From Lycium barbarum (lineage: Eukaryota; Streptophyta; Magnoliopsida; Solanales; Solanaceae): a stretch of 64,000 nt of DNA. The translations under genes and the position numbers were made by a program. This document shows, one piece after another, positions 23,336-35,655 of the stretch. The notes beneath the pieces are model-generated. The model worked only from the letters and a program-made list of their open reading frames with translations, made no database searches and had not been told where the DNA came from. Location: the NCBI RefSeq assembly GCF_019175385.1, contig NC_083339.1:113197601-113261600 (forward strand), given 5' to 3'. The stretch's first letter is position 1, and every line of letters begins with the position of its first letter.

Positions 23336-24895
23336 ACCACAACCCCCCACTCCCACCCCCCGCCGGACACCCCCCCCCCCCCCAAAAAAAAACTCTTAAA
23401 AAAAGTTTTAAAAGTTACTTTTTATTTTGGATTTTTACACCCCCCCCCCCCCCGGACACCCCACCACCCCCTTCAAAATCTTAATTATTAACCACACAAA
23501 CTTTCAATTTTTATAATTTTTTAATAAAGATAAAATTAAATAGGAAGTAGAAAATTTGGAAGGGGGTAGGGGGTGCATGCGGTGGGTGTAGAGAATCAAA
23601 AAAGAAAACTTCTCAAAACTTTAGAAAAAGCAAAATTGGAGGGGGTGGTGGGGTATCGGGAGGGGGGCGGTCGTGGGGATGGGTGGGTGAAAAAATAAAA
23701 AGGGAAACTTTTAAAACATTTTTTAACAAAAAAAGAAAAAATATGGTTGGGGGGGGGGGGGGGGGGAGGGGGGATGTGTTGGTGTAGAAAACCTAGAAGA
23801 AATATTTAAAAAAAAAAAAAAAGTGGGGAGGGGGATAAGGTGCGGGGGTGGTGCATGAGTTGCGGGAGTGGTTTGGGGGGAGGGTGCATGGGTTGCAGGA
23901 GTAGTTGGAGTTTGGTAGTTGGGGGTGGGGGTAGGCGTGGGTGGTGCAAAAAACCAAAAAAAAAAAAAACTTTTTTTTTCAAAACAAAATTATATATTTT
24001 TTTTAGGACGGGGGGTTATGGTGTTGGTGTGTCGGGTGGGGGTAGTGGTATGCACTTGTGGACTTGTTTTCCCTACTTTTATTAGGGAAGTTATTTTCCT
24101 CATTTTTGAGGAACTTGTTTTCCTAAAGAAAATATTTTTCAAATTTTTTGACTAAAAGAACATGAGAAAATTGGAAAACATTTTCCGAAAAATAAGTGAA
24201 TTTCTACTTATTTTCTCATGTTCGGTTGGATAGTGGAAAATAAGTGAATTTCTCACTTATTTTCTCATGTTCGGTTAGTTCATAGAAAATATTTTTCGGA
24301 AAATACCTACCCAAGCCCCAGCCCCACCCCCTATCACCTGCACCCACCCTTCACCACCCATCACCCTTGAACGCACTACATCTTCACCTACCCCTACCCC
24401 ATACCACCACCCATCCCAACCCCACCTCACCCACACCACTGCTACCCCCAACCACCCCACTCACCCCCTCCCAATTCTATTTTATATATTTTATTTTACT
24501 TTTTTTTTTAAAAATCATTAAAAATAAAAACAATTCCTTACCCACAACCACCCACCCCACACCAATTTTACACACAAAATTTTCATGTTTTATAAAAGTA
24601 AAACAACGGGGTTTTGAGGGGGGGGGGGGGATGGTGTAAAAAAAAGTCTATTTGAAAAAAAAAATGTGAAGAGGTGGTGGGGTGGTGGGGTGGTAGAGGG
24701 GTAGTGGGTGGGGGTGGGGTGCATGGAGTGGTTGGGGTTCGGTCGAGTGTGGTGATTGGTGGAATGTCACTTGTGGACTTGCTTTCCCTAGTTTCATTAG
24801 GAAAGTCATTTTCCTCATTTTAAAAGAACTGGTTTTCTAAAGAAAATATTTCCAACGAACATGAGAAAATTGAAAAATCATACCGAACACACCCT
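23336..24895. repeat. C-run and G-run block with direct and inverted repeats
   Basis: Alternating strongly skewed segments: C-rich 23336-23475, G-rich 23565-24060, C-rich 24305-24480, G-rich 24606-24760. A segment of about 125 bp (acttgtggacttgttttccc ... gaacatgagaaaattg) is present at 24052-24180 and again at 24768-24885. The phrase acttattttctcatgttcgg occurs twice at 24205-24280. The end (ataccgaacacaccc) resembles MITE ends I know from Solanaceae. The four reading frames in this block are low-complexity glycine, proline or valine strings and are not supported as genes. Confidence 0.7.
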
Positions 24896-25640
24896 AAATG
24901 ATGTACATCCTTTAAGTTTTTGCATATGAAAAGATATATTAGAACTAAAATAATCCAATATTAGGAGTTATTAGTTAACGGAAGAGCATTTATATCTTTG
25001 TGATTGGTGGTGCGAAATGTAATTAACATTTTAAATTTAAGAATTCAATAATTAATGAAATTCAATCAACCACTTTATTATAATTTTAATTTTTCCAATG
25101 GTGTAGCAGTACGTAGAACAAAAAATCAAAGAGCAAACTCGAGCTTGGCTCGGCTCAACTTGAGCTCGGTGATACTTTGACAAAGCTTAGTTGAGCTCAG
25201 CTCGGTATTGAAAGACGGAAATATTGATGAACATCTCTCCCCTTTTAAAATATAATGAAATAATTAATGTTAATAATATACAAAAACTTAAATACATTTA
25301 TAATAGCTAAAATGCTCAGTCATATTATTAATGCCAAGAGCCTTTTTCTTTTTTGGTCTCTTTATTTATTTGTATTTATACTTATTTAGTGGCTTCAAAC
25401 TTCTAAACCTTTCCAAATTCTTCATCAATATTCATTGATCTTCTAGATAATATTTTTATATATAATATATGATATGAAAGTATTTCTCTCCCAGTCTCCC
25501 TGTATATCTCCTTTTTCATATTTTTTTTTAGTTAAATACCATTAAGCAAGCTTAGTGGATAATTTATTAATCAAATAATAAAAAGAAGTCCCACTATCTT
25601 CAAGCAACACATAACATTAAAAAAGGGAAAGGGGATCAGG
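24896..25640. other. AT-rich upstream region, no gene recognised
   Basis: About 750 bp with no coding frame or repeat boundary I can support. A TATA-like stretch (tatatataatatatga) near 25457 could serve the transcription unit whose first exon ends at 25954, but this is a weak signal. Confidence 0.35.
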
Positions 25641-25799
25641 TCATAACAACAAAACCCTAAAATGTAGCTTAACAATCGTATATCTAGTGTTGGGTTTGAG
25701 CACTTCTCCACTTCCTAAGTTTTTGGGTTAATCAGAGGCACCACTTCCTTCAAATTCGTTGTCCTTCTAATTCCCACCAAAGAGAATTACAGAAAGCTG

Positions 25800-25954
25800 A
25801 AACATGGAAAAAGAAACCATTTTTTGGCTCTTACATTTTTTCACAATTTTGGCTCCAAAAGAATTTCAGGATAACCACCATATATATGAGAAAATAAACG
25901 AAGAAGTTACATTGGAAAGTGAAGCAGAATTTCTGCACCTGAGCAAGAAGACCA
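25800..25954 (+). other. Probable 5' untranslated exon of the CACTA transposase gene
   Basis: A consensus donor (accag|gtacgt) at 25954/25955 pairs well with an acceptor (tttgtag|aatttt) before 26826, 15 bases before the ATG of the transposase-like coding sequence. The exon contains an open frame from 25804 with no recognisable domain. Spliced to the next exon it runs into a stop in the wrong frame, so I read it as leader with an upstream ATG. The exon start is not determined. Confidence 0.4.
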
Positions 25955-27186
25955 GGTACGTATCATTCCTCCTTTTATCTTTAAACAAGATTAAATTGAT
26001 AGTTATTTGTGACAATGATATCTTGAATGATTTGTTCATTGATTATTTGTTGAACATTCATTCATCTTGATTTATATTTGTCTCATATAATCAATCTAGA
26101 AGCTCGAGAAAATAAATTACTATAAGTTTTTGAAACAGAAAGACTCTACTTTACTGTGTAGACTACAGTTTCGTGCGGTGTGTATATTTACCGTTGGTGT
26201 GTGGCACATAACGAGTGAAGTATGACATTATTCAAGGCATCTATTGAAATAATTTCTCCTCTGTTTTGTTCATATTGGCGTTTTCCCATCGGGTTTCGAG
26301 GGAAGGATTGATTGTGAAAACATGGTATTAAAGCATGTGTTTGTGTCAAATGATTAGAATTCGGGTGGGTAATGACAAATTGAATCCGGATGAATCGAAC
26401 CGATATCTTTTGAGATGAATATTTTGTAGGTTAATTAAATATTTTGTTGAAACCAATTGGTATTTCTTCACGAGGCTCGATATTTATTAGACCACAGCCT
26501 CCTGTTAACATTGTAGCCTATATAAGTTTATGAAAAAGTTTCTGTGCTTTCACATTTGGAAATTTCCTGCATAAATATATCTTTGGTATGTTATACTGAT
26601 TCTTTAGTACGCTAGTGATGCTTGAAAAATTCAACTAGTAATACAACAAGAAGACATTGAACTCTTCTTAATAAATGACGTGCGTGAGACTTTCCAGTTT
26701 CATGATTTATGTTCTTTCTGGATTTTCCTTTAGTTATCAGTGATTTGGTGCTTTTATATAACTACTGATTTGTTAATCCAATTTACATCTTATGAACATA
26801 CTAAAATTAGATATTGTGTTTTGTAGAATTTTGCAAATCAATGGCACCAGGAGGACGTATCTTCAAACAAACTACACTTACAGGGGAAACTATTCAAGCT
26901 ACTCAATCCCCGGATGAATCAAATAACCTTACTCCCGCTGTTAATACAGGTAATACGTTTTATTATATTAGTTAGAATTAAATTATTTAGTTATTGGCCA
27001 AATTGGAATAAAAACATTAACCTTTGAAACTTTCATTTATGTTAAACTAGTAAAGAAAGAGATACACATTAGCTCAGTATTTGAGGATGGTGAGAGTGAT
27101 ATTGGGCAAACGAAGTACTAGGATAAATGAAGTTGATTCAGTTCACTCTAGCGAAAATCATTCAACCACGAATGATTGGAATGATA

Positions 27187-27545
27187 AGCAAGTTTTTTTT
27201 TTTTTTTTGGGTCAAATGTGTAAATTTTATTCAACCAAATTGAGCATAATTACCCTACTGGTCCTTTGTGACTCCAGGAACCAGTTCAAGGCAAAATTAA
27301 AATGAAAACTAAGCTATATTACAAGGATTCCTATCTATAGCTATACAATGCTTTTAAGGATATGCTTGCACAGTATTCAATACTCCTGTCCATTTGTACT
27401 GCTTTTGTCCAGCGATAGGCAGTTCCTGTGCAATGCCCTTCAAGATGGTCATGCTATTCCTCCTTTTTTGTTGGAACCTCCGACTATTTTTTTTATTTTT
27501 TTTTGTAACTAACTTTCCATTAATCACCAAGTAGTCATTACAAAG
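27187..27545 (-). mobile_element. Possible LINE 3' tails in intron 1
   Basis: T-runs at about 27191-27206 and 27488-27504 are followed by tgtaaattttattcaacc and gtaactaactttccattaat. They resemble the poly(A)-adjacent 3' ends of minus-strand LINE copies seen again at 38975. No target duplication was found, so this is tentative. Confidence 0.35.
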
Positions 27546-27548
27546 CCA

Positions 27549-27829
27549 TTCTTTCTTTTACTAGATACTAGATATCATGAGATGAACATATAATAAAGAT
27601 ATTTTTGTTTTAGAAGGAACATTTATAGATATTCAGAAGAAAATTGTGTAGCATGGGAATGCGGGAGATGAGTGTTAAATAGGAAGATTTCTTTCTTTTA
27701 CTAGATGTCATGATACGAACATATAATAAAGATATTTTTGTTCTATTGAGCTAGGAGGAACATTTGTAGATATTCAGAAGAAAAATGTGTAGCATGGGAG
27801 TGCGGGAGATGAGTGTTAAATAGGAAGAT
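27549..27829. repeat. 140-bp tandem duplication in intron 1
   Basis: Units at 27549-27688 and 27689-27829, both starting ttctttcttttactagat and ending gttaaataggaagat, with small indels between them. No coding role is visible. Confidence 0.9.
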
Positions 27830-28219
27830 ACAAAATTGTATCTATACTATTGTGGCTGTATTGACCATTTTCTTTTCTTGCTGAAGGTATGGGGCTAGGT
27901 TTGTATTTTTAAAGGGATGAGAAATTGACAAGATTATAAAGGATAATTTACACCAAATCCACGCGCCGCCCCTTGAACTAGTTCAAATTAATGGCTTATA
28001 GGACACTTCGCTACCCGAATTAAGAGGTTAGGATGAAAACGATAAATGTTGTTGTGCTAATTACTGTTTGCTAGTAAAGGTTTGGATGCATCATCTGAAC
28101 CTTGTCCTATTTTTTGTACATATTGAGGAAAATAGACAATCTATAGGAGGTGCAAGTATAAAACATGCAATATCAATGTATGATCGTTTCAAATGTATAA
28201 CAGCGCGACAAGGTTCAAA

Positions 28220-30977
28220 TGTCACGACCCAGCCCCGTGGGCCGCGACTGGTGCCCTATTTGGACACCCAAACAAACTTACGTACCAGATCGACATATCA
28301 AAATTCATTCGAACGTAACATACGTCATTTTAAGCAAATCCTGAAAACAAATATCATCTAAAGCGGTCGCCCGTACAGAAACATCATATCCAAATCCAAT
28401 AGATTGGCGGAATACACATCGCCAGATATGTACACATATACAGACAAATGGGCCGTTTTGGCCATAATAGTAAACGGGGCCGCATTAAGTCGCAGATCAT
28501 AATCACAAACGAACAAACATGACCCATGACCCACATATATGACTACAGGCCTCTACAAAACATAACAGAAACATATGACGGGACAGGACCCCGCCGTACC
28601 CAAATAGTCATATATACAGAATGTGTATAACAGAAGATATGTACCAAAATATGAGCTCCGGATCAAAAGGAGGACTCCAAGTGGCGGAATATGTATCCTA
28701 TACCGGAGGATCACCAAAACAAACTTCTGTACCTGCGGGCATGAAACGCAGCCCCCGAAGAAAGGGGGTCAATACGAAATATGTACTGAGTATGTAAATC
28801 GTGAAATACAGAAATCCAAATCATAACTGGAGTGAGGAGTACAGAAAATGGATACAGAATTAGTATGTCACAACGTGTGCTGAATATATATATAATGCAA
28901 ATAAAAAAATCATGCATAGGGCTCAGGAACGTGGTCGCCACTCCGACGCTGGCGCCACAACACATCATACTCCAGAAGGTTTCAAATCTCCGTACAGTCC
29001 CCGAACATATCATATCATCATATCATATCAAACATCAGAACATATCATCTGCCATATCACATCATAACGCCATATATAAGCGGTGCCCGGCCCTATGGCA
29101 AGGTCTCGGGAACTGTAACACATCATACTGCCGAATGTAACATAATGCGCACGATCACAAAGCCGGCCCGGGATCCGGCGAACGATATCATAGTAGTAGG
29201 AACGAGCAGAGTAGTGCGGAAACCATATGCATATACATAATTAAATTTCAAGACTCGACAAATAAATATATATGCTGATAGTAGAAGGATCAAAGTAAGT
29301 ATAGAGTCCATCGGAATTATTATACAAAGGTTGCGAGCCTTTAAATTACAAAACTTTCGAAAAACACTTCATAGATCATTTTCTTGAAAATTAAGTATCA
29401 TTCATTTTGAGGGGGATTTTAAATAACATTATAGAGTACTTCAAACAGAGTTAGTATACGAAAGTTACAAACTTTTGAAGTACAGAACTTTCTAAAAGCA
29501 TTTCAGAAGCGCTTTTCAGAAATTCAAGTGACATTCATATTAGGGGAACTTTCAACCATTACTATGGAGCAAATCAAATGGAGTCTTTAAGATCATATGT
29601 ACGTATCAAAATATATGTATCCAAAACTTTAGCCATATCAAATATTTTTCGGACATCATTGTGGATCACATATTCATACTAGGAACCTTGCGGATAACAT
29701 TATGGATCAAATCAAATGGGGACTTTAAGACCATATTTTCATATCGAAATATTCATCAAGGGCTTTAGTCTTCTCGTTTTTCTTTCGAACAACATTCGGA
29801 ACATAACAAATAGAATATTTGAATATCATAGAATATGTATCCAGGCATGTGGAAGAGCTTACGGAGGTCAAAGATGTTAGCCAACCTAGTGGCTCTAAGA
29901 ATAGGATTTCCTTTATAAGCATACATATACATTTTGTTTCTCCCAAAAAGGATCATGCCAAAAAGAAGGAACGATAGGCTTTACATACCTCAATTGCTCG
30001 CTAACAAACCCCGATCACTCACTAGATAAATCCCGACTCAAGTCTCGGGTTCTCCAAGATCTACAATAATATTATCAATTACCAAATATTAGCTACAAGT
30101 ATTTAGAATTTTAATTCATTTGTCTACCGAAATTTCGGCAGCATCTCCCCTGTAAATTCAACATCCCCGAGAATTAAACTCGGCCAAATTCATCAACAAC
30201 CATACCAATAACATCAAAAGCCAATTTACAATGCATTCCAACACTAGTAACCTTCCTTTCAACATAATTCACCGACATTCCATTCAACTACGGATTTCTC
30301 AAGCCAATATCGACACTTACACATTCATTACCAATTCAAGACCATTCAAGTGCAATTCAAAGCATTTCATACCATTTTACAAAATATACAAAAAAACTCC
30401 ACCAAGACTAGAATTCATCCGAAATCTCCAACCTTCGACACAACATTCACAACACATTTTTCATCTTCCCATTTCATCAACCACAACCACAATTTACACT
30501 TTAACAATTCCATTTCCATAATTACATAATCTATAATAACATCACATACTTTCCGACAACAACTTAACAACAAATTTTTCATGCCAACTAGAACTAGAAT
30601 TCTTCCATTTGCATTAAAAGGCCATTACAACACAATTAACATAACAAATAAAATTTTGATCATTCCTCTCCATTTACCCATTTTCGGCCACACACCCACA
30701 TACCCATAACACAAAATTCTCATACTTTACATTCACTTCCATATACTACAATATATATATATATATATAATTCTTCCAAGATAAAAAGAGTAGAATTCTT
30801 ACCTTTTTCAAGAATTTCCACTTGATAAAAAAAGTACTTTCTTGCCTCCAAATTTGTATCACATTGAAGAGGGTTTCCAACTTAATAGGAATTCAAAAGA
30901 GATGAGTTTGAACCAAAGATTTGAGCTCCACAATTTTTATTTTTATTTTTGAAGTGGCCGAATGCCCTTCTTTGGTG

Positions 30978-31009
<32 letters not shown>

Positions 31010-31372
31010 TTGTTCTTGAATCTTCCAAATGGTGAATGGCAAATAATAAGAGTCCTTTGCTATTTTATTACTTGGACTAGTTTGTCCCATGGGCTTGGGC
31101 CTATTCCAATTGTCATGGCCGGCCACCCCTTGGTTTGGGCCTCTTGTTCTATAATTTTTTTTTTTAGTCCAATTGAATATAGGTCTTATTTCGTAATCCC
31201 CGAAACTAATTTTCAAAATTTTAATTTTTGCCCTTAGCCTCCCTCGATATTTCCACATCAACATTTCATAGTCAACACACATATATTAAATAAAAATCAA
31301 GTTATGGCCTTATTTCTTACAAGTCAAAATTATTTCAGATTTTCTGAATAGGCGAAAATACGGGATATAACA
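28220..31372 (-). mobile_element. Solo LTR (3153 bp) in intron 1 of the transposase gene
   Basis: Begins tgtcacgacc and ends gggatataaca. It is flanked by the 5-bp duplication tcaaa at 28215-28219 and 31373-31377, with no internal region. It is related to LTR B: segments such as ggaggatcaccaaa and acctgcgggcatgaaacgcag near 28705-28755 match 6250-6290. By its end sequences it lies on the minus strand, opposite to the host gene. It contains an (AT)n tract near 30751-30769 and a CT-repeat near 30979-31007. The many small frames in it are not supported as genes. Confidence 0.88.
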
Positions 31373-31377
31373 TCAAA

Positions 31378-32508
31378 TGAATCATCTTAAATACAAAACA
31401 TGCAATATCACATTATCAGATTGCTTGAAATTGTGAATTTCTTCCTTGAGACTTTGTCTGAGTTTTTTTTAACTCCTTGTTCCTTTGGAGTTGGATTGTC
31501 CTCATCTATGTAAGCAATTCACATATTTTGCTTCTTTTTGTTGCTCTTTTACTGTTCCTTTACAATTTTAGTTGTGGCATAGTTGGGGAAACCTATGACG
31601 AATACCTTGAGACCAAAAAATTGCCTTTGTCTTCAAAACAGCTAGAAATTGAACTAAACCATCCATGACTATTTCTTTTGATAAGCAAAAATTATTGTAT
31701 TAACAGTAGTGCCAAGTTGGAACTAACCTGTTACAACTGAACCATCCATGCCTTGTGTATTTTCTGCACAAAGAAGAGAAATTTCAGTATTAAGCTTGTC
31801 ATCACCTCTTTTATTGTTTGTCTGCACACTCGGTCTTTATTAGTGAGGCTTAAAAAGTGAGTGAGGTTTAAAAACTTGAAGTAACATCTGCCTGTAGAGT
31901 TACCATTCTCAATTAACATATCCCTTGTTAAGTAACTTTTTGAAGTATCTTTTGGTTGTTTCTCCTTGTATTTTGTATGTGAAAATCATTTATGGTTAGG
32001 TGCAGGGCATTTTTCATAGCAAAAAAATGATGGAAGCTTTCCCGTTTCCTAATTCCTTTATACCTTGCCATATATATTCATCAAGAGTTCAGTTTCCAAC
32101 ATGCCAATGAAGTTGTTGCCTTTGGCATCAAGTGAAACTGGACATAATCTTAATGTACTGTGCACTCATTTTCCTTGATACTTGGTAATAGATAAAGCTA
32201 ATGTACTTTTCTTTCTCCAAGTATTAGATGCACATTGTTAAGCGGGTAAAACGTTTTGTTTTCATGGTGAATGTTATTGAATATTTAAAAGTCTACAAAT
32301 GTTCTTAAGGTCTTGCCATATTACTTATGTAGCAGAGGATGTTTGGAAGAGGAGAGAAGAAGATACTATTTTAACATTAGAAGCTGCTAAGAATATATAT
32401 TTGTTTGTAATAGTATCTGAATTCTTGACGGGACATAGAAAGGAAAAATGTAATTTCTCACTTATCATTTACTCCTCTTTCCTGTAACTTATGTGCATAT
32501 ACTTAATT
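31378..32508. other. Intronic sequence, nothing recognised
   Basis: AT-rich sequence between the solo LTR and the LINE insertion. Short frames (31477-31668, 32299-32487) show no domain and no splice context I can defend. Confidence 0.5.
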
Positions 32509-32519
32509 GTAAGAAGGGA

Positions 32520-34860
32520 TTTTTTTTAAAGCAAAGTCCACTAGGCTTTTTGGGCCTAGGGGTAGTTTTATTAATTTTCTAAAAAGCAAAAAATACCCCA
32601 AAGGGAGAGTACAAGTAAGGGGGACTAGGCCTTACCTTACTAATCCTATGATGCAAAAACCACTAAACTAACAGGAATGGAGAAAAAATGAACTACAAAA
32701 TGATCAAATAGGCTATGATCATCACAAAGTTTATAAGACACTCTGTGATGATATTACACATGATAATACTAAGATAATGAGAAAATAATACAATAAAGAG
32801 AATAGAGTCAAGGCCCTTGTTCTTTGAACTTATAAAATCTTCTAATTCTTGTAATTCTATCACCTTGTCTTGTTCTTCTAGCCTTTCCAAAAAATCTTGA
32901 AACTTCATCAATTTTTCTTGGATCTAGTCGACTTATTTGAAATGGTAGGAACTGACACTTTTTGTTTTGCTTGCCTCATTGGAATATGCCTTGGCATGAA
33001 TTCTTCAATCTTTCCGTCCCAACTCCCTTTCCTTGTGTGACTTTTATTTCTGAATTTTCCACTTTGCACTTGTCTAGGTGATATATCACCCTCCCTAGCA
33101 GCATTAAAAAAATTCTGTGCAGTAGACTCCTCATCCATATCAATTCTAGCCTCTTCACCAACTTGAATTGCAACTTGCAAATTTCCTTGGGACTCAATTT
33201 GCACCACCAGGTTCTGCTGCTTAGCATTGTTCATAGGATCTTGCTGCACGATTTGCTTCTGCTTTGTTCCTGAATTCCTTTTATTCTTTAGCTGCAAAGA
33301 ATTCTGAGTAGATGCATTTCCTTTCCCACAAGACTTTGCTACATTTGCATGTTTGTTAGCACTATTTCTATTTTCATGAACTACAACTAATGGTCCTGTC
33401 ATTCTCCTTTGCTATGTGTTGTTGTTGATCTTTGACTTCACTTGCCCTCACCATTTCATTGTCACCTGCACCATTTATTTTTGATGCACTTTGCTGTTGT
33501 TTGTGACCGAATTTCACTGGAGAATTAACTTGAATTATGTGCACTGTTGGACTGCTTTCATCAACCAAACCTTGCACCTTAGCACCATATTGAGCTTCAG
33601 TACCAGGTTCTACAACCATATTCTCCTGAACACCAATAAATACATCATCCATGTCCTTGCCAAACATAAGATTAATGGCATCTTCTGATGGTTCTGAATC
33701 ACCGGTCTGCTCATAATTAACTTTCTCGTCACTATTAATTTGATCCTCCTCTAAATCTTCTTCAAACTGCTCACTCCATGTTTTCCTTTCTTCACCAGTT
33801 CCATAAGTAGTAGATGGAACTTCTAAGAAAGCTTGTTTCAAAGTAACAAGCTTCTCCACTACTTGGCATTGATTAATAGGAAATATAGCAGCAGTAATAT
33901 TTTTCATAGATGGCTTCGTGCTCTTTATTGGAGTGTAAGCTTTGGCATTAACATTAAGTTGCTTCTCACCAGCCTTATCAGCTACATGAACTGAATCTGC
34001 AACCAGTTGTACAGCAGTTGGACTTTCTGCAACCTCCACAAACTTACCATCATCAACAGCTACAACAATCAACTGCTTCTCTAATCCAATCTTAGCAACA
34101 TCATTCACTACTTGATCTGCAAGTTTTATAGCAAATTTTGTCTCCATATTTACCACATAGGCAATTTCGCCTTCTTCCACATTTTCTTCAATCTGATCAC
34201 TCCACAATTTCACCACTAAAACAAGTGGTGGAAGGAACTTCATGGCAAACCTTATTCATAGTGGCCTTCTGCACCTTTGGACTTGAAAAAGAGGCTTCAA
34301 CCCACTGCTTAGTCTTACCAACATTAACACCAGTTTTTGCATTCTTTTGAGCCTCTGGTGCTGCACTCAGTTGCTTATCAGAATTCTCATTCAGTGGTTT
34401 TTCCACTACAGGCAATACTGAGCCATCTGCTACCTTTTGTGCAACTGAATGAACTGGTGCATTAACCAACAATTGCTGAGTATTTCGAGCAGTATTTGTA
34501 CCAATCGTACCCTCATGAACTTCCACCAACTGGTTTCCTGATACCTCTACCTTTTCCATATGAGAATCAGAATCTGCTACAACCAGCTGCCTACCGGTAG
34601 CAGCATCAGCAATTTCCACTACTGATGCCTTATCCTCACCCTCCTTTAGTACTGCAAACTTGTTTTTAGTTTGCACAACATCAAAAATTACTGCAGCAAC
34701 ATGTTTACCTGCATCTTTTCCTCCAGTTTCTGTTGTTTGTAAAGCCATCTGTTTTTGCTTTTTACTATTAGCAGTTAATTGCTTTTCCAACATTTGTTCT
34801 CACACCTGGTCGTCTATATTTTCCACAACCTTGTCTGCTATACCATTTGCACCATGAGCC
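32520..34860 (-). mobile_element. ORF1-only LINE insertion in intron 1
   Basis: An 11-bp direct repeat, tgtaagaaggg, flanks the segment at 32509-32519 and 34861-34871. On the minus strand the insert ends in an A-rich tail (T-run at about 32521-32528 on plus), so it is a target-primed insertion. It contains a degraded ORF1-like coding region and about 390 bp of 3' sequence. No endonuclease, reverse transcriptase or RNase H is present between the repeats. The element is 5'-truncated within ORF1. Confidence 0.78.
32908..34793 (-). pseudogene. LINE ORF1-like protein remnant
   Basis: Minus-strand coding runs from about 34860 to 32908 in three overlapping frames: 34793-34197, 34243-33374 and 33402-32908, joined by two frameshifts. 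A TGA lies just upstream of the first ATG in the same frame, so the ATG at 34793 is not the real start. The product is hydrophilic and low-complexity, with TKNKFAVLKEGED near the N-side, many acidic and glutamine stretches, and a basic C-end with REGDISPRQVQSGK and KSTRSKK. I recognise the NKFAVL and ISPR motifs from the linker between the zinc-knuckle part of ORF1 and the endonuclease in Solanaceae L1-type LINEs. No zinc knuckle or DUF4283 domain is left. Assignment is from memory of the family. Confidence 0.6.
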
Positions 34861-35655
34861 TGTAAGAAGGGCTTAAAGGTTGAATTGTGTGTTTTTTTTT
34901 TATAAGACTTGTGTGAAAACCTGTTACAAGACCAACTGAAGGATGAGTTGAAGTATTATGTAACAGTTTCTAACTGGATTGCACTTGAGTGAAAGTTATC
35001 TGGAGGCGAAATTGCTCATATAAGTTGGTAACGAATTGAAATAAGGTCCCTAAGTTGTTGCTTTCTTCTTCCTGTGCGATACTCATATGTGGTATTTTGA
35101 ACTGACTTTTTTCCTTCAGATGATTCCCCTAGGATCAGGAATGGTCGTGGCAAGACTAGAGGGAAAGGTCTTGAAAGGATGAGGAAGACTATGGGAAGCA
35201 AGATGAAAATTGAGATCCCAGTTGGCAAAGGGAGGCCAACTAAGCCAACTCAATCAGCAAAATTATCCAATGAACTAGGGATAATTGCCAGAAATTTTAT
35301 TTCGCTTCCAAAGAAGTGGAAGGAACTCACAAGAGAGGACAAAGATGCAACACTAATTAGATGCCACGTAAGGATTCTATACTCTTGTAATTTTATTACA
35401 TGGTAGTGATTATAGTGAGTTCTCTTCTTTTGGGTATTGTTGTTACTCATCCATCTATTTATTTGGCAAACTCATCGGCTATATCTATCTCCATCGAAAG
35501 CTAGTAGTAAGTTAACTCATGTATCCTTCGCTTACTACGTATGGCTCTAGAGTACTCACACATGACCTACAATCATTTTCTGTGAGGTAGTACAAATTTT
35601 TTGAACTGCAATTTATTCTTCCCTAAGTTTTTTAAAATAATCTATTTGCATTATC

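Noticed and set aside
23840..24639. Glycine-, valine- and proline-rich frames in the G/C-run block
   Set aside because: Pure products of G-runs and C-runs, overlapping on both strands, with no start context or domain.
25804..26070. 88-codon frame as a separate small gene
   Set aside because: It contains a strong splice donor at 25955 that fits a leader exon of the transposase gene, and no domain is recognisable.
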